Both the position numbers and the translations under genes were made by a program. The notes under the pieces were generated by a model. That model searched no databases. It saw nothing but the letters and a program-made list of their open reading frames with translations, and was not told the DNA's origin. Below are positions 8,409 to 17,647 of a DNA stretch of 64,000 nt, in pieces. Numbering within the stretch: position 1 is the first letter of the stretch; each line of letters begins with the position of its first letter. This stretch comes from Acidobacteriaceae bacterium (GTDB lineage: Bacteria > Acidobacteriota > Terriglobia > Terriglobales > Acidobacteriaceae): NCBI GenBank assembly GCA_028283625.1, contig JAPWKG010000026.1:124001-188000 (forward strand), read 5' to 3'.

Positions 8409-10859
8409 ATGGAATTTTGGAATACGTACCGTACGCAGTTCCGCCGCGCAGTGCGGCGGGCTCTCGTCGTCTTGGTGCTTTTCGCGCAAGGGCTTCTGAA
8501 GGCGCAAACAACGACAACGCTTACGCCGACGGCGTATGTCACCACGCAGGGGGCGTCCTCGGGCCAGAGCGTCAGCGTTCTCGGAACCATGGACCAGGCC
8601 GGTGTCGAGAGCAATTCGAGCAATTATGTTGAGTTTGAGGCCGCCGCAGCGGGAGCAGCCTATGCCGGGTACACCACCTACACGTTGCCAACCTCCATTG
8701 CTCCCTCTTCGGTGACGGGCATTCAGATTCTTGCCAACTATGTTGGGCCCAGCGTCGATACCCAGACGTGGAGCTGGCAAATCTATGACTGGAATCACAG
8801 TGCGTACGTTCCTGTCGGGACGAATGTGATGGCCACCGCAAATGGTTCCTGGAAGCTGCTCAACTTCAATGTGTGGGGCAAGCCGTCAAACTATGTCAAC
8901 GCAAGCAACGGGCAGATTCGGGTGCAGCTGGTTTCCAGCAATGCGGCGAGTAACGCGTATCTGGATTACGAAGCGGTTGTGGTGACGAGCAACAGCAGCA
9001 ACCCAACCACGGACAACTCCTATTACGTCTCCAAAAGCGGGAACGACGCGAACGCTGGTTCACTTAGCGCTCCGTGGCTCACGCTGCAGCACGCGGCCAG
9101 CACCGTCGCAGCGGGCAGCACGGTCTATGTCGAGGGAGGCACCTACAACGAGGTCGTCACGTTCAACGTCTGTGGCTCTTCCTCCGGCGGCATGATCCGT
9201 TTCCAGAGTTACCCCGGCCAGACCGCGATCCTTGATGGAACGGGTGTGACGATTCCGTACTCCACCTCTTCCGATCCGGGCTCACGAGGTCTTGTCCAGA
9301 TCAGCAACTGTAGCTATGTTTCGGTCGAAGGTTTTACGATTCGCAACATCACGCCGAATACGTCATCGGTATTTCCAGCAGCCATCTCCATTAACGGCAA
9401 CAGCAGTTACGTTCAGATTCGCGGGAACACGATTTACAACGTCAACAACGGCGTCTATGGCGCTCATGGTATCGGTGTATACGCAAACTCCTCAAGTGGC
9501 GCGAACACCAATATGGTGATCGACGGAAATCTCTTGTACAACCTCGTGCTCGGCTACAGCGAGTCAATTCATATTGATGGCGATGTGCAGTACTTCTCGG
9601 TGACGAACAACCAGGTACACGATACGAACAACATCGGCATCGATGCCCTCGGGGGATATGGAACGTCCTCGCTGGTGGATCAGGCGCGCAACGGTACGAT
9701 CTCAGGAAACCTGGTCTACAACGCAACCGACTCCGCCAACCCCGACTATACGAATGGCTCCAGCGCTGCGGGAATCTACATCGATGGCGGTGGCTATATC
9801 GTCATCGAGAACAACATCACCCATGACAACGACATCGGCATTCAGGTTTCCAGCGAGCAGTCCGGGAAGCTGGCCAACAATGTGACGGTGCGCAACAACG
9901 TCATTTATCACAACCGTTCTTCCGGGCTTTCCGTCGGTGGCTACTCTACCGGGGTCGGGAGCACGACGCAGAGCACGTTCGTCAACAACACATTGTTTGA
10001 AAATGAGTCGCTGCAGAACGGGCTTGGCGAAGTGAACCTGCAGTACTTCCCCACGACGGTTTCAGGCAACCTGTTTGAGAATAATATTGTGTATGCCAAC
10101 ACGCAGGGCATTTTGATCTCCAGCTTTGTGGGCACGCCCCAGGTCACGCTGGACTACAACCTGTACTACGCTCCCAGCGGAACATCCAGCAGCCGCTGGA
10201 TCTGGAACTCCAGCGGCTACAGCACGTTGACTGCGTGGAGCGGAACGCAGAACGATACGCACGCTCAGTACGCCGACCCCGGGTTTCTCCAAATTGCGAA
10301 CCTGCCACCGAACTTGTTTTTGGGCACAAGCTCTCCTGCACGAGGTGCAGGAAGTACGGCAAGTGCGCTGAATGTTGGAAGCTTTGACTTCAACGGTCAA
10401 CCTCGTGTCGTCAGTTCGGCTATCGACGTTGGAGCGTATGAAGCCTCTGCAACAGGTTCGTCGAGCGGGAGCACGGGAACGGTCTACCTCTCAACCTCCT
10501 CGTCGAACACATTAGGGGGCAGCGCCGTGATTCAAAGCTGCTCCGGCTGCGCCAGCGGGCAGACGGTCGGCTATATCGGTGAGGGAGGAACGCTCACCTT
10601 TAATAATGTGAGCGCCGCAAGTGCAGGCACCCATTCCATCACCATCTCCTATGAAGACGGTGACGCAGGGCGCTCAGCAACTATGACCGTGAATGGAACG
10701 GCCACCACGCTGAGCTTCACCGGATCGGACGACAATAACTGGACCACACCTCATACCCTGACGGTGAGCGTCACCCTCAACAGTGGAAGCAGCAATACGA
10801 TCAGCTTCAGCAACGCGAGTGCCTACGCCCCGGACATTGACCAGATCACGGTCTATTAA
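8409..10859 (+). CDS. Secreted right-handed beta-helix protein with C-terminal CBM-like domain
   Basis: This 816-residue protein starts at ATG 8409, preceded by GGAGG. A Sec signal ends near LLKAQ. Residues about 35-200 form an all-beta domain of unknown role. From about 205 (YYVSKSGNDANAGS) a DUF1565-like entry motif leads into a parallel beta-helix, with many N-rich coils such as NNQVHDTNNIG and NNITHDNDIG; such folds occur in polysaccharide lyases and hydrolases. A linker precedes a C-terminal beta-sandwich of about 120 residues ending DIDQITVY, typical of CBM6/CBM35-like sugar-binding modules. A pectate-lyase-like or epimerase activity is possible, but catalytic residues cannot be assigned. 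It appears monocistronic. Confidence 0.75.
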   Translation: MEFWNTYRTQFRRAVRRALVVLVLFAQGLLKAQTTTTLTPTAYVTTQGASSGQSVSVLGTMDQAGVESNSSNYVEFEAAAAGAAYAGYTTYTLPTSIAPSSVTGIQILANYVGPSVDTQTWSWQIYDWNHSAYVPVGTNVMATANGSWKLLNFNVWGKPSNYVNASNGQIRVQLVSSNAASNAYLDYEAVVVTSNSSNPTTDNSYYVSKSGNDANAGSLSAPWLTLQHAASTVAAGSTVYVEGGTYNEVVTFNVCGSSSGGMIRFQSYPGQTAILDGTGVTIPYSTSSDPGSRGLVQISNCSYVSVEGFTIRNITPNTSSVFPAAISINGNSSYVQIRGNTIYNVNNGVYGAHGIGVYANSSSGANTNMVIDGNLLYNLVLGYSESIHIDGDVQYFSVTNNQVHDTNNIGIDALGGYGTSSLVDQARNGTISGNLVYNATDSANPDYTNGSSAAGIYIDGGGYIVIENNITHDNDIGIQVSSEQSGKLANNVTVRNNVIYHNRSSGLSVGGYSTGVGSTTQSTFVNNTLFENESLQNGLGEVNLQYFPTTVSGNLFENNIVYANTQGILISSFVGTPQVTLDYNLYYAPSGTSSSRWIWNSSGYSTLTAWSGTQNDTHAQYADPGFLQIANLPPNLFLGTSSPARGAGSTASALNVGSFDFNGQPRVVSSAIDVGAYEASATGSSSGSTGTVYLSTSSSNTLGGSAVIQSCSGCASGQTVGYIGEGGTLTFNNVSAASAGTHSITISYEDGDAGRSATMTVNGTATTLSFTGSDDNNWTTPHTLTVSVTLNSGSSNTISFSNASAYAPDIDQITVY

Positions 10860-10883
10860 CTGCGTCCAAAGGTTCCAACTCAT

Positions 10884-10920
10884 CCGCTCCATGGGCACTG
10901 CGCCTGTGGAGCGGTTATTT
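10884..10920 (+). terminator. Terminator-like hairpin
   Basis: CCGCTCCA at 10884-10891 pairs with TGGAGCGG at 10907-10914. TTATTTCTT follows. It is 25 bp after the stop of the beta-helix gene. Confidence 0.6.
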
Positions 10921-10928
10921 CTTGCAGC

Positions 10929-10986
10929 AAACGAAAGATAGAGACGTAAATGAAGTGATACGATATTAAAACTAATAAAACGAAAG
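10929..10986. promoter_or_regulatory. Two AAACGAAAG elements upstream of the DUF4832-like gene
   Basis: AAACGAAAG occurs at 10929-10937 and again at 10978-10986, the reverse complement of CTTTCGTTT. The same core is seen upstream of the GH31, TonB-receptor and clan GH-D glycosidase genes. The second copy overlaps the ribosome-binding region. A repressor-site role is inferred, not shown. Confidence 0.35.
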
Positions 10987-11000
10987 AAGGTGTCGCCGCT

Positions 11001-12359
11001 TTGCTTGATCGCCGGACCTTTTGCTTCAGTCTTTCAGCGCTTCTGACCCTGCGGGTCGCATCGGTGGCTGCGGAGGAGTCTGATGTCGTCGTTCGTCCCG
11101 CGGAGTACGCCGGGGCGTTGCGCAATCCTCTCAAGGGGCTGCGTTCCAGCGATCCGGCTTCTGCAAAGACCCTCCCTTACGCTTCGCTTGCGAAGTCGTA
11201 CCTCAAGTGGAACGATCTTGAGGCGCATGCCGGGGATGGGGTAGAGCGGATTCAGGCTTTCTGCAACGCGGAGTGGGCCGGCCTGGCGGAGATCAATACC
11301 AAGGTGATTCCGCGGGTATACCTTGACTGGCCTCCTGGCGGTCATTATTGGCCCGCTGATCTTCCTGCGGGGCAGTATGAAACCCCGGAGTTTGCGCAAC
11401 GTGTGGTTGCGCTCATTGCAAAATTGGGCCAGTGTTGGAATCGCGATCCTCGTGTGGCGTACGTTGAGACGGGAATTGTTGGCCTGTGGGGCGAGCAGCA
11501 CGACCCCACTCCCTCGTTGGCGCTGCAGAAGGTCATCGGCGATGCCTTTGTTGAGTACTTTCCCGATAAGCTGCTCATGAACCGCTATCCCGGCATCTTC
11601 ACGGACTACAAGTTCGGCACCTACTGGGACTCTTTCGGCCATAAAGAGGAGATGGAAACCCATCTTCCTTTACTCAAGTCGCCGCGCCTTGTTGACCGCT
11701 GGAAGATTGCGCCCATGGGGGGGGAGACCGCGTTCGATTGGGGAACGCCCTTAGGAAAAGACCCGACCGATGCCTTGGTGAACAACTGTGACAGGATCAT
11801 CGAACTGATCCGCGATCTGCACTGGAATCATCTCGGCTGGTTGAGCAACTACGATCAGAAAAACCCTGTAGCCGTTGCCAATGCGGCGAAGGTTCAGGAA
11901 GCTCTGGGATATCGCTTTGTGATGGAGGAGGTGCGCTATCGCTCCAGCATCCGCCCGGGGGAGACGTTCCACGTTTCCATGACAGTCCGTAATACAGGCT
12001 CCTCGCCGCTATATGCAAACTGGCCGTTGGAGGTGAGTCTGCTCGATGCGAAGTCTCACCAGCCACGCTGGAAGGGGCTCTTCCAGAACATCGATCTGAG
12101 AAGCATTCTGCCCGGGGCTCCTTGCACCCTTCAGGGAGAGTTTGCCTGTCCTGCGGAGATGCCGAAGGGAGAGTTCCTGCTCGCGCTCGCGATTCTCGAT
12201 CCAGCCGGCAGCCAGCCCGCTGTCCGCTTTGCTTCGAGCCAATATCTCCGGGGCGGTCGTACCGTTGTCGGCTGGATGGGCGTAGGGCGAGCCGCTTCCG
12301 CCAAGGCTCTTCCGCGATTCGACGACCCTGCTCAGGACACCCTTTCCTACTCTTCATAA
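11001..12359 (+). CDS. Secreted DUF4832-like protein (glycosidase-like fold)
   Basis: This 452-residue protein has a TTG start with AGAAGG about 10 nt upstream. The N-terminus DRRTFCFSLSALL resembles a twin-arginine signal. Features typical of DUF4832/DUF4874 proteins include NPLKGL near 38-43, IPRVYLDWPP near 105, and VETGIVGLWGEQHD near 155-168. These look like a TIM-barrel glycoside hydrolase core, followed by a beta-sandwich from about 310 (MTVRNTGSSPLYANW). No activity is established for the family to my knowledge. Two AAACGAAAG elements precede it. Its position among secreted glycan enzymes fits a polysaccharide-related role. Family call moderately sure, function unknown. Confidence 0.6.
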   Translation: MLDRRTFCFSLSALLTLRVASVAAEESDVVVRPAEYAGALRNPLKGLRSSDPASAKTLPYASLAKSYLKWNDLEAHAGDGVERIQAFCNAEWAGLAEINTKVIPRVYLDWPPGGHYWPADLPAGQYETPEFAQRVVALIAKLGQCWNRDPRVAYVETGIVGLWGEQHDPTPSLALQKVIGDAFVEYFPDKLLMNRYPGIFTDYKFGTYWDSFGHKEEMETHLPLLKSPRLVDRWKIAPMGGETAFDWGTPLGKDPTDALVNNCDRIIELIRDLHWNHLGWLSNYDQKNPVAVANAAKVQEALGYRFVMEEVRYRSSIRPGETFHVSMTVRNTGSSPLYANWPLEVSLLDAKSHQPRWKGLFQNIDLRSILPGAPCTLQGEFACPAEMPKGEFLLALAILDPAGSQPAVRFASSQYLRGGRTVVGWMGVGRAASAKALPRFDDPAQDTLSYSS

Positions 12360-12487
12360 AGTTGACTTTGGAAAGGAAAGAAGAATAATATCGGTCCCAA
12401 ACCAACTAGATGAATCAATTCGGAAGATAACGAAACTTTTGATGGCAACCAGATAAGCGCTGTCGAACTTGAGAGTGGATCCGGAGG

Positions 12488-14431
12488 ATGAAAGAAGTGG
12501 GACGCAGAACGTCAGGAATGTTCTTCGGAAGCGTTTTCTTGGCTTTCGTGATCGGCTGTGTTGCGGTCAGCGGTATCGCGTGCGGTCAGGCTCCGGAGCC
12601 TCAGGGGCGTCAGTACTCTTCTCCTTCGGAGGAGGTGCAGACACCCAGGACCGGATCTGCAACCGCTGGTGTTTTCGCTCCTGTTCTGGATTCGGAAAAG
12701 CGGCCGATTACTGCGGGTGGATTCGTCAAAACCGGCCCTGTCCTTTTTATGGATGAATCCGAGCGCTCCGGGCTCACGAAGTGGCGTCATCAGATGGGCA
12801 CGCTGGAGAAGCGATACATCCTCGAGACGAACGGTTCGGGTGTCTGTCTTATCGACTACGACCATGACGGTTGGCTGGACATCTTCCTTGTAAACGGCTC
12901 TACTTTCGATGCACTGGCCGGCAAAGCCCCTGCTCCTCATGCCGCACTCTTCCATAACAACCACGATGGCACGTTCACCAATGTTGCCAAGGTTGCTGGA
13001 GTGGAGAATGATCGCTGGGGCTTCGGTTGTGCCGTAGGCGATTACGACAACGACGGCTGGCCCGACCTTTATGTGACCAACTTCGGCAAGAACCGCCTTT
13101 ACAAAAACAAGCACGACGGCACGTTTGAAGATGTGGCCGAGAAGGCAGGCGTTGTTCTCGGGAACTGGAGCACGGGAGCAAGTTTTGGGGATTACGACGG
13201 CGATGGAAGGCTGGATCTGTTTGTCCCTGGCTACATTCACTGGAATGAATCGAATCCCGAGTCGTTAGGCAAAGGCGTTGCCGATAACGGGTACTGTCAG
13301 TTCCGCGGTGTCCATGTGAATTGCGGACCGCGTGGGTTGCCCGGGGAGCCGGACCATCTCTTCCATAACAACGGAGATGGCACGTTCACGGATGTGAGCG
13401 AAAAGGCCGGTGTCTCTGACAAGGTGCATAACTACGGTTTCTCTTCCACCTTTGTGGATGTCAATAACGATGGCAAGGTGGATCTGGTCGTCGCGGATGA
13501 TTCGACTCCCAGCTATCTCTATATCAACAAAGGCGACGGCACCTTTGAGGATGCAAGCTTCTACTCGGGGTTTGCGCTGAATCAGGACGCGCGTGAGACC
13601 GCCAACATGGGCTTGGCTGTTGGGGATTACAGGAACAATGGCCTGGTTGATCTCTATACCGGGACGTTCTCTGATGATTACAAGCCCCTCTTCCAAAACA
13701 TGGGAGACGCCAATTTCACGGAAATTAGCCCTCAGATGGGAATCGCAGATGTGACCTATCCGTTCCTGACCTGGGCTACTGAGTTTATTGATTACGACAA
13801 CGACGGCTGGAAGGACCTGTTCCTGGCGAATGGTCACGTTTTTCCTGAGGTCGATCAGCATAACTGGGGTACATCGTATGCGGAGCGTCCCCTGGTGTTT
13901 CATAACGTCGATAAGGGGCAGAAGTACGAGTTGATGCCTGCTGTCGAAGGAACCGGCCTTGCGGACGTGATTCCTGCACGCGGAGCCGCTTTCGGCGATC
14001 TCTTCAACGATGGCCGCATTCAGGTGGTAATCAATTGCATGGACCACACACCTGCCCTGCTTCGTAATGTTGCGATAGAGACCAACCATTGGGTCGAACT
14101 TGCGCTGATCGGTGGCGCAAAAGGTCCGCGCGACGCGGTCGGCACTGCGGTCTATGTTTCCGCAAACGGCATGCGCCAACGCGCCGATGTCATGAGCGGC
14201 GGAAGCTACGAGTCCAATAACGATATGCGCCTTCACTTCGGCTTAGGTGAGGCTACAACGGTGACCGATGTCGAAATTCATTGGAGCTCCGGCCAGGTTG
14301 AGCATGTAAAGCTGCCTTCCATAGACCGCATCTTTGCGATCGAGCAGGGTAAGGGCATCGTGCCGAGTGTCTATGATGCAATCGCGCGCGATCAGGTAAA
14401 GAAGAACGCAGAGACAGCAAAGACAAAGTAG
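12488..14431 (+). CDS. CRTAC1-family secreted protein (FG-GAP/VCBS repeats, ASPIC/UnbV)
   Basis: This protein of up to 647 residues has an N-terminal signal (about 10-30). A seven-bladed propeller-like series of calcium-binding repeats follows, with D-x-D-x-D/N-G motifs such as DYDHDGWLD, DYDNDGWPD, DYDGDGRLD, DVNNDGKVD and DYDNDGWKD. The C-terminal ASPIC/UnbV domain contains VEIHWSSGQ near 595-605. ATG 12488 directly abuts GGAGG with no spacer. In-frame GTG 12497, 9 nt from GGAGG, is the better-spaced start, so the signal may begin MGRRTSGMFF. It heads a plus-strand series with a pentahaem TPR cytochrome and a CuA-type cupredoxin. The role of bacterial CRTAC1 proteins is unknown; extracellular adhesion or redox scaffolding is speculation. 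Confidence 0.85.
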   Translation: MKEVGRRTSGMFFGSVFLAFVIGCVAVSGIACGQAPEPQGRQYSSPSEEVQTPRTGSATAGVFAPVLDSEKRPITAGGFVKTGPVLFMDESERSGLTKWRHQMGTLEKRYILETNGSGVCLIDYDHDGWLDIFLVNGSTFDALAGKAPAPHAALFHNNHDGTFTNVAKVAGVENDRWGFGCAVGDYDNDGWPDLYVTNFGKNRLYKNKHDGTFEDVAEKAGVVLGNWSTGASFGDYDGDGRLDLFVPGYIHWNESNPESLGKGVADNGYCQFRGVHVNCGPRGLPGEPDHLFHNNGDGTFTDVSEKAGVSDKVHNYGFSSTFVDVNNDGKVDLVVADDSTPSYLYINKGDGTFEDASFYSGFALNQDARETANMGLAVGDYRNNGLVDLYTGTFSDDYKPLFQNMGDANFTEISPQMGIADVTYPFLTWATEFIDYDNDGWKDLFLANGHVFPEVDQHNWGTSYAERPLVFHNVDKGQKYELMPAVEGTGLADVIPARGAAFGDLFNDGRIQVVINCMDHTPALLRNVAIETNHWVELALIGGAKGPRDAVGTAVYVSANGMRQRADVMSGGSYESNNDMRLHFGLGEATTVTDVEIHWSSGQVEHVKLPSIDRIFAIEQGKGIVPSVYDAIARDQVKKNAETAKTK

Positions 14432-14475
14432 GTTCAAGGTCGGGCCGCATAGGAGTGCGCCCTGCGAGAGGTTCC

Positions 14476-16749
14476 GTGTATACGAGATATCTAAAATCGC
14501 TTGCCTCGCTTGTGGCCCTGACCGCGGTCCTTTATGGCGCATTGAATACTCCGGCCTTATTCGCTGAGCTTAAAAAACAAAAGGCCGGAGCAGGAGAAGC
14601 CGCGGCTGCGACGACAGATGCTGCGGAAGTGCATCGCGTCGTCGCGGCTTCTTCTGAAGATATCGCCGCAACGTATAACTATCGTTTCGGTAAGGACCAT
14701 CCCTTTACGCCGGGCAACGCAGAGTTTCAGGGAACCGGTTTTATGAAGCCGGACGATTTTCCCGATGCGCAGTACTGCGGTCATTGCCATCAGCAGGCGT
14801 ATCACGAGTGGCGCCAGGCGCTGCACTCGAACTCGTTCCGCACTCCCTTTTACCGCACCAGCGTAAACTTGCTGATTCATTCGAAGGGCATCGAGTTCTC
14901 GCGTCATTGCGAAAGCTGCCATAACCCCGTGGCGTTGTTGTCCGGCGGCATCACGCAGGAGTCGCACATCGATCGTCGCTTTGACCGCGAGGGTGTGACG
15001 TGCACCGTGTGTCACTCCATTCAGCAGCTGCGCTCCACCAGCGGCAACGGCGGATACGTTATGGGGCTTCCTTCGGTGATGCTGGATGAAAAGGGCAATC
15101 GGATTCCTGGCAAGGTTCCATACGAGCAGATCATGCAGCATACGGATCGTCACGTACGCGCCGTCATGAAGGATTTCTATCGCACACCCCAGTTCTGCGC
15201 TGCCTGTCACAAGGCGAATTTGCCGGAGCATTTGAATGACTTCAAGTTCGTGAGCGCATTCACTGCGTATGACGAGTGGCAAAACTCAAAGTTCTCGCAG
15301 CAAAATCCTCTGACCTTCTATACGAGCGACTTCAAAACATGCCAAAGCTGCCACATGGCTCGTGGCAAGGCCACGCTACCGGATTACGGCGCAAAACAGG
15401 GCATGTTTGCTTCGCACAGCTGGGCGGCAGGCAACACCGCGGTTCCTTATTACATGAAGCTCGATGAGCAGATGGACAAGACGGTCAAGTTCCTGCAGAG
15501 CGGGGATTATCTGAACGTTGATATCTTCGCTCTGAAAAAGGCAAGCAGCGATAAGTTGATTGCACCGCTGGGTTCCGTGCCCTTCCATATCGAGAGCAAT
15601 GAGGTTCTCGATGCGTACGTTGTAATTCAGAACAAGAACATCGGTCATTCCCTGATTCCGGAAGTGCGCGATCTTTATCAGGCCTGGGTTGAGTTCACCG
15701 TAAAGGACGCTACAGGCAAAGAGGTCTACCACAGTGGTTTTCTAAAGCCGGATGGTGCGCTGGATGAAGAAGCGCATAGCTTTACGAATCGTCCTGTCGA
15801 CGCCTCGAGCGAATTTGTCGACAACCATAAGGTCTGGACGATTCATACCGTAGCCTTTGATAACACTGTGCCTGCAGGGCGTTCCACGCTGGTGCGCTAT
15901 CGCTTTCGCGTCCCCGACGCGATGCACGGCGCTTTTACGATTACGGCAAAGGTGAACTACCAGCACTTCCGTCAGTCGTATCTGAATAATGTCTTCGGGA
16001 AAAAACATCCGAACTATCCGGTGGTGGAGCTTGCATCGCGTCAGGTTGCAATCAACGTCGGGGACAATGCGCCTGTCCCTGCGCAACCGGGGCAGAACGA
16101 AGACTGGATGCGTTGGAACAACTTGGGAATCGCCTATCTTGACCAGTTGCAGTATGCGAACTCGGTGGATGCTTTTGAGCAGGTTGTTCATCTCCGCCCG
16201 GAGTATGCCGATGCCTATACGAACATCGCTATAGCTGAGATCCAGTGGGAAAAATATGGCTCTGCGGCGATGAATGTTGACAAGGCGCTTGCTCTGAGCC
16301 CCCGGAATGCACGCGCTCTTTATTACAAGGCTCAGGTCGATCGGCGCGCTGGACATCTCGACGCAGAGATGCAGGATCTTCTGGAAGTCGTAAAGCAGTA
16401 TCCCAAATCGCGTGATGCTCGACGTGACCTTGGCTCCGCGTATTTCCGGCATGGAGATGATAAGGACTCAACGATCCAGTTCGAGGCGTTGCAGGATATT
16501 GATCCGGACGATCTGGTGGCGCATTACAACCTTTCGATCCTCTATCACCGAGCAGGCAAAACGCAGGATGCAGAAAAACAGCTGGCACTTTTCAAGACGG
16601 AGAAGATCAACTCCGAGGCCAGAGCAAACGGTAACGAGTTTCTAAGGAAGCATCCTGAAAACTCGAGAGAAAGTGTGCCATGGCATGTGCATACGAACTT
16701 GCCCGAAACGCTTGGCCCGGTTGCTCAGGCGCAAACGGGGGGGCGATGA
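14476..16749 (+). CDS. Pentahaem cytochrome c fused to TPR repeats
   Basis: This 757-residue protein starts at GTG 14476, preceded by GAGAGG; GTG 14455 would add seven residues. An N-terminal hydrophobic segment (about 5-25) is a signal or anchor. Five CxxCH haem sites begin at C101, C145, C176, C241 and C289. The layout resembles cytochrome c554-type multihaem domains (CGHCHQQAYHEWRQALHSNS). A beta-rich middle region (about 345-520) is followed by several tetratricopeptide repeats to about 730 (e.g. WNNLGIAYLDQLQYANSVDAF). It would act in the periplasm or at the outer face in electron transfer, with the TPRs binding partners. Its stop overlaps the start of the next gene, so the two are coupled. 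The partner of the electrons is unknown. Confidence 0.85.
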   Translation: MYTRYLKSLASLVALTAVLYGALNTPALFAELKKQKAGAGEAAAATTDAAEVHRVVAASSEDIAATYNYRFGKDHPFTPGNAEFQGTGFMKPDDFPDAQYCGHCHQQAYHEWRQALHSNSFRTPFYRTSVNLLIHSKGIEFSRHCESCHNPVALLSGGITQESHIDRRFDREGVTCTVCHSIQQLRSTSGNGGYVMGLPSVMLDEKGNRIPGKVPYEQIMQHTDRHVRAVMKDFYRTPQFCAACHKANLPEHLNDFKFVSAFTAYDEWQNSKFSQQNPLTFYTSDFKTCQSCHMARGKATLPDYGAKQGMFASHSWAAGNTAVPYYMKLDEQMDKTVKFLQSGDYLNVDIFALKKASSDKLIAPLGSVPFHIESNEVLDAYVVIQNKNIGHSLIPEVRDLYQAWVEFTVKDATGKEVYHSGFLKPDGALDEEAHSFTNRPVDASSEFVDNHKVWTIHTVAFDNTVPAGRSTLVRYRFRVPDAMHGAFTITAKVNYQHFRQSYLNNVFGKKHPNYPVVELASRQVAINVGDNAPVPAQPGQNEDWMRWNNLGIAYLDQLQYANSVDAFEQVVHLRPEYADAYTNIAIAEIQWEKYGSAAMNVDKALALSPRNARALYYKAQVDRRAGHLDAEMQDLLEVVKQYPKSRDARRDLGSAYFRHGDDKDSTIQFEALQDIDPDDLVAHYNLSILYHRAGKTQDAEKQLALFKTEKINSEARANGNEFLRKHPENSRESVPWHVHTNLPETLGPVAQAQTGGR

Positions 16750-17228
16750 TGCGCTTGCTTGTGGCAGCATTCGGATTCCTGGTAGGCGTGTTGTTGCCAA
16801 CGGCAGCGCATGCGCAACAAGCCATGCCTTCATGCCCTTACATCAACACGGAGACAACGTCGGGAGCTTTGGGGCTGCCTGCAACGCTTGCTCTTCGAGA
16901 GCAAAGTGAAGCAGGAGACCTTTGCAACTTCACCGCAGGCCGCGGCAAAGCAGAACGTCGCTTATATGTTGTGGTGAGGCCTATGCAGGAGCTTGAGGCT
17001 GACTATAAAAAGGCCCGTTCCCATTGTGCGGGAGAGGTCACCCCTGTCAACGCATTGGGGAATGATGCATGGAGCTGCACGCCGCGCGGTGTCTCTGCCG
17101 CGGGAGCGATTTTTGGACGGGTACGCGACACTTTCTTTTGGGTACAGATGAGCGGCATTGCCGAGAGCGCCGTTTTGAGCGATAAGCTATCGCTTGCAGC
17201 CGAGCAGGTTGCGAATAATCTTTACTGA
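16746..17228 (+). CDS. Small secreted protein of unknown function
   Basis: This 160-residue protein begins at tandem ATGs (16746 and 16749) that overlap the cytochrome gene stop. A clear Sec signal ends near AAHAQQA. The mature part of about 138 residues has four cysteines (near PSCPY, DLCNF, SHCAG and WSCTP) that could form two disulfides, and no recognised domain. In-frame codons upstream to 16680 lie inside the cytochrome gene and give a worse signal. Translational coupling to the pentahaem cytochrome suggests a shared periplasmic role, but nothing in the sequence states which. Confidence 0.7.
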   Translation: MMRLLVAAFGFLVGVLLPTAAHAQQAMPSCPYINTETTSGALGLPATLALREQSEAGDLCNFTAGRGKAERRLYVVVRPMQELEADYKKARSHCAGEVTPVNALGNDAWSCTPRGVSAAGAIFGRVRDTFFWVQMSGIAESAVLSDKLSLAAEQVANNLY

Positions 17229-17269
17229 GAGCAAGGCCCGTAGAGCTTTGTCGACCGTTGGGGGAGCGG

Positions 17270-17632
17270 GTGAGGAAGAGTTTGTTGCAGTGGTTTGTTC
17301 TTCTGGCTCTCATAGTCCTTGTGGCCGCCGGGATGGCAGAGGCGCAGAAGCCCAAACCGGAAACGGTTATCACGGTTCACGCAAAGAAGTACGCTTTCGT
17401 GCCGGGTCAGATCACGATTCATGTCGGGCAGCCGGTTCGCTTGTTCTTTGTCTCCGAGGATGTACCGCACGCTATCGCCGTCGACGAGCTTGCGATCGAT
17501 CTGCCCATCACAAAGAAGCCGTCGTCAATTTTGATCACCCCACAGAAGGTCGCAGAGCTCACCGGTATGTGCTCCCGTTATTGCGGCGCAGGTCACGATG
17601 AGATGCGACTTACGATTCACGTGGTTCCGTAA
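17270..17632 (+). CDS. Stand-alone CuA-type cupredoxin (cytochrome oxidase subunit II-like)
   Basis: This 120-residue secreted protein has a hydrophobic signal or anchor at about 5-22 and one cupredoxin domain. It carries a complete binuclear CuA ligand set as in oxidase subunit II: H67, then C101-x3-C105-x3-H109-x2-M112 (CSRYCGAGHDEM). It lacks the two-helix membrane hairpin of real subunit II and no subunit I is nearby, so it is probably a free electron carrier. It follows the pentahaem cytochrome and small secreted protein on the same strand after 41 bp. GTG 17270 is preceded by GGGGAG but the spacing is short; TTG 17258 or TTG 17279 are alternatives. It is convergent, 15 bp apart, with the next gene. 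Confidence 0.82.
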   Translation: MRKSLLQWFVLLALIVLVAAGMAEAQKPKPETVITVHAKKYAFVPGQITIHVGQPVRLFFVSEDVPHAIAVDELAIDLPITKKPSSILITPQKVAELTGMCSRYCGAGHDEMRLTIHVVP

Positions 17633-17647
17633 GCCATCCTACCGACC

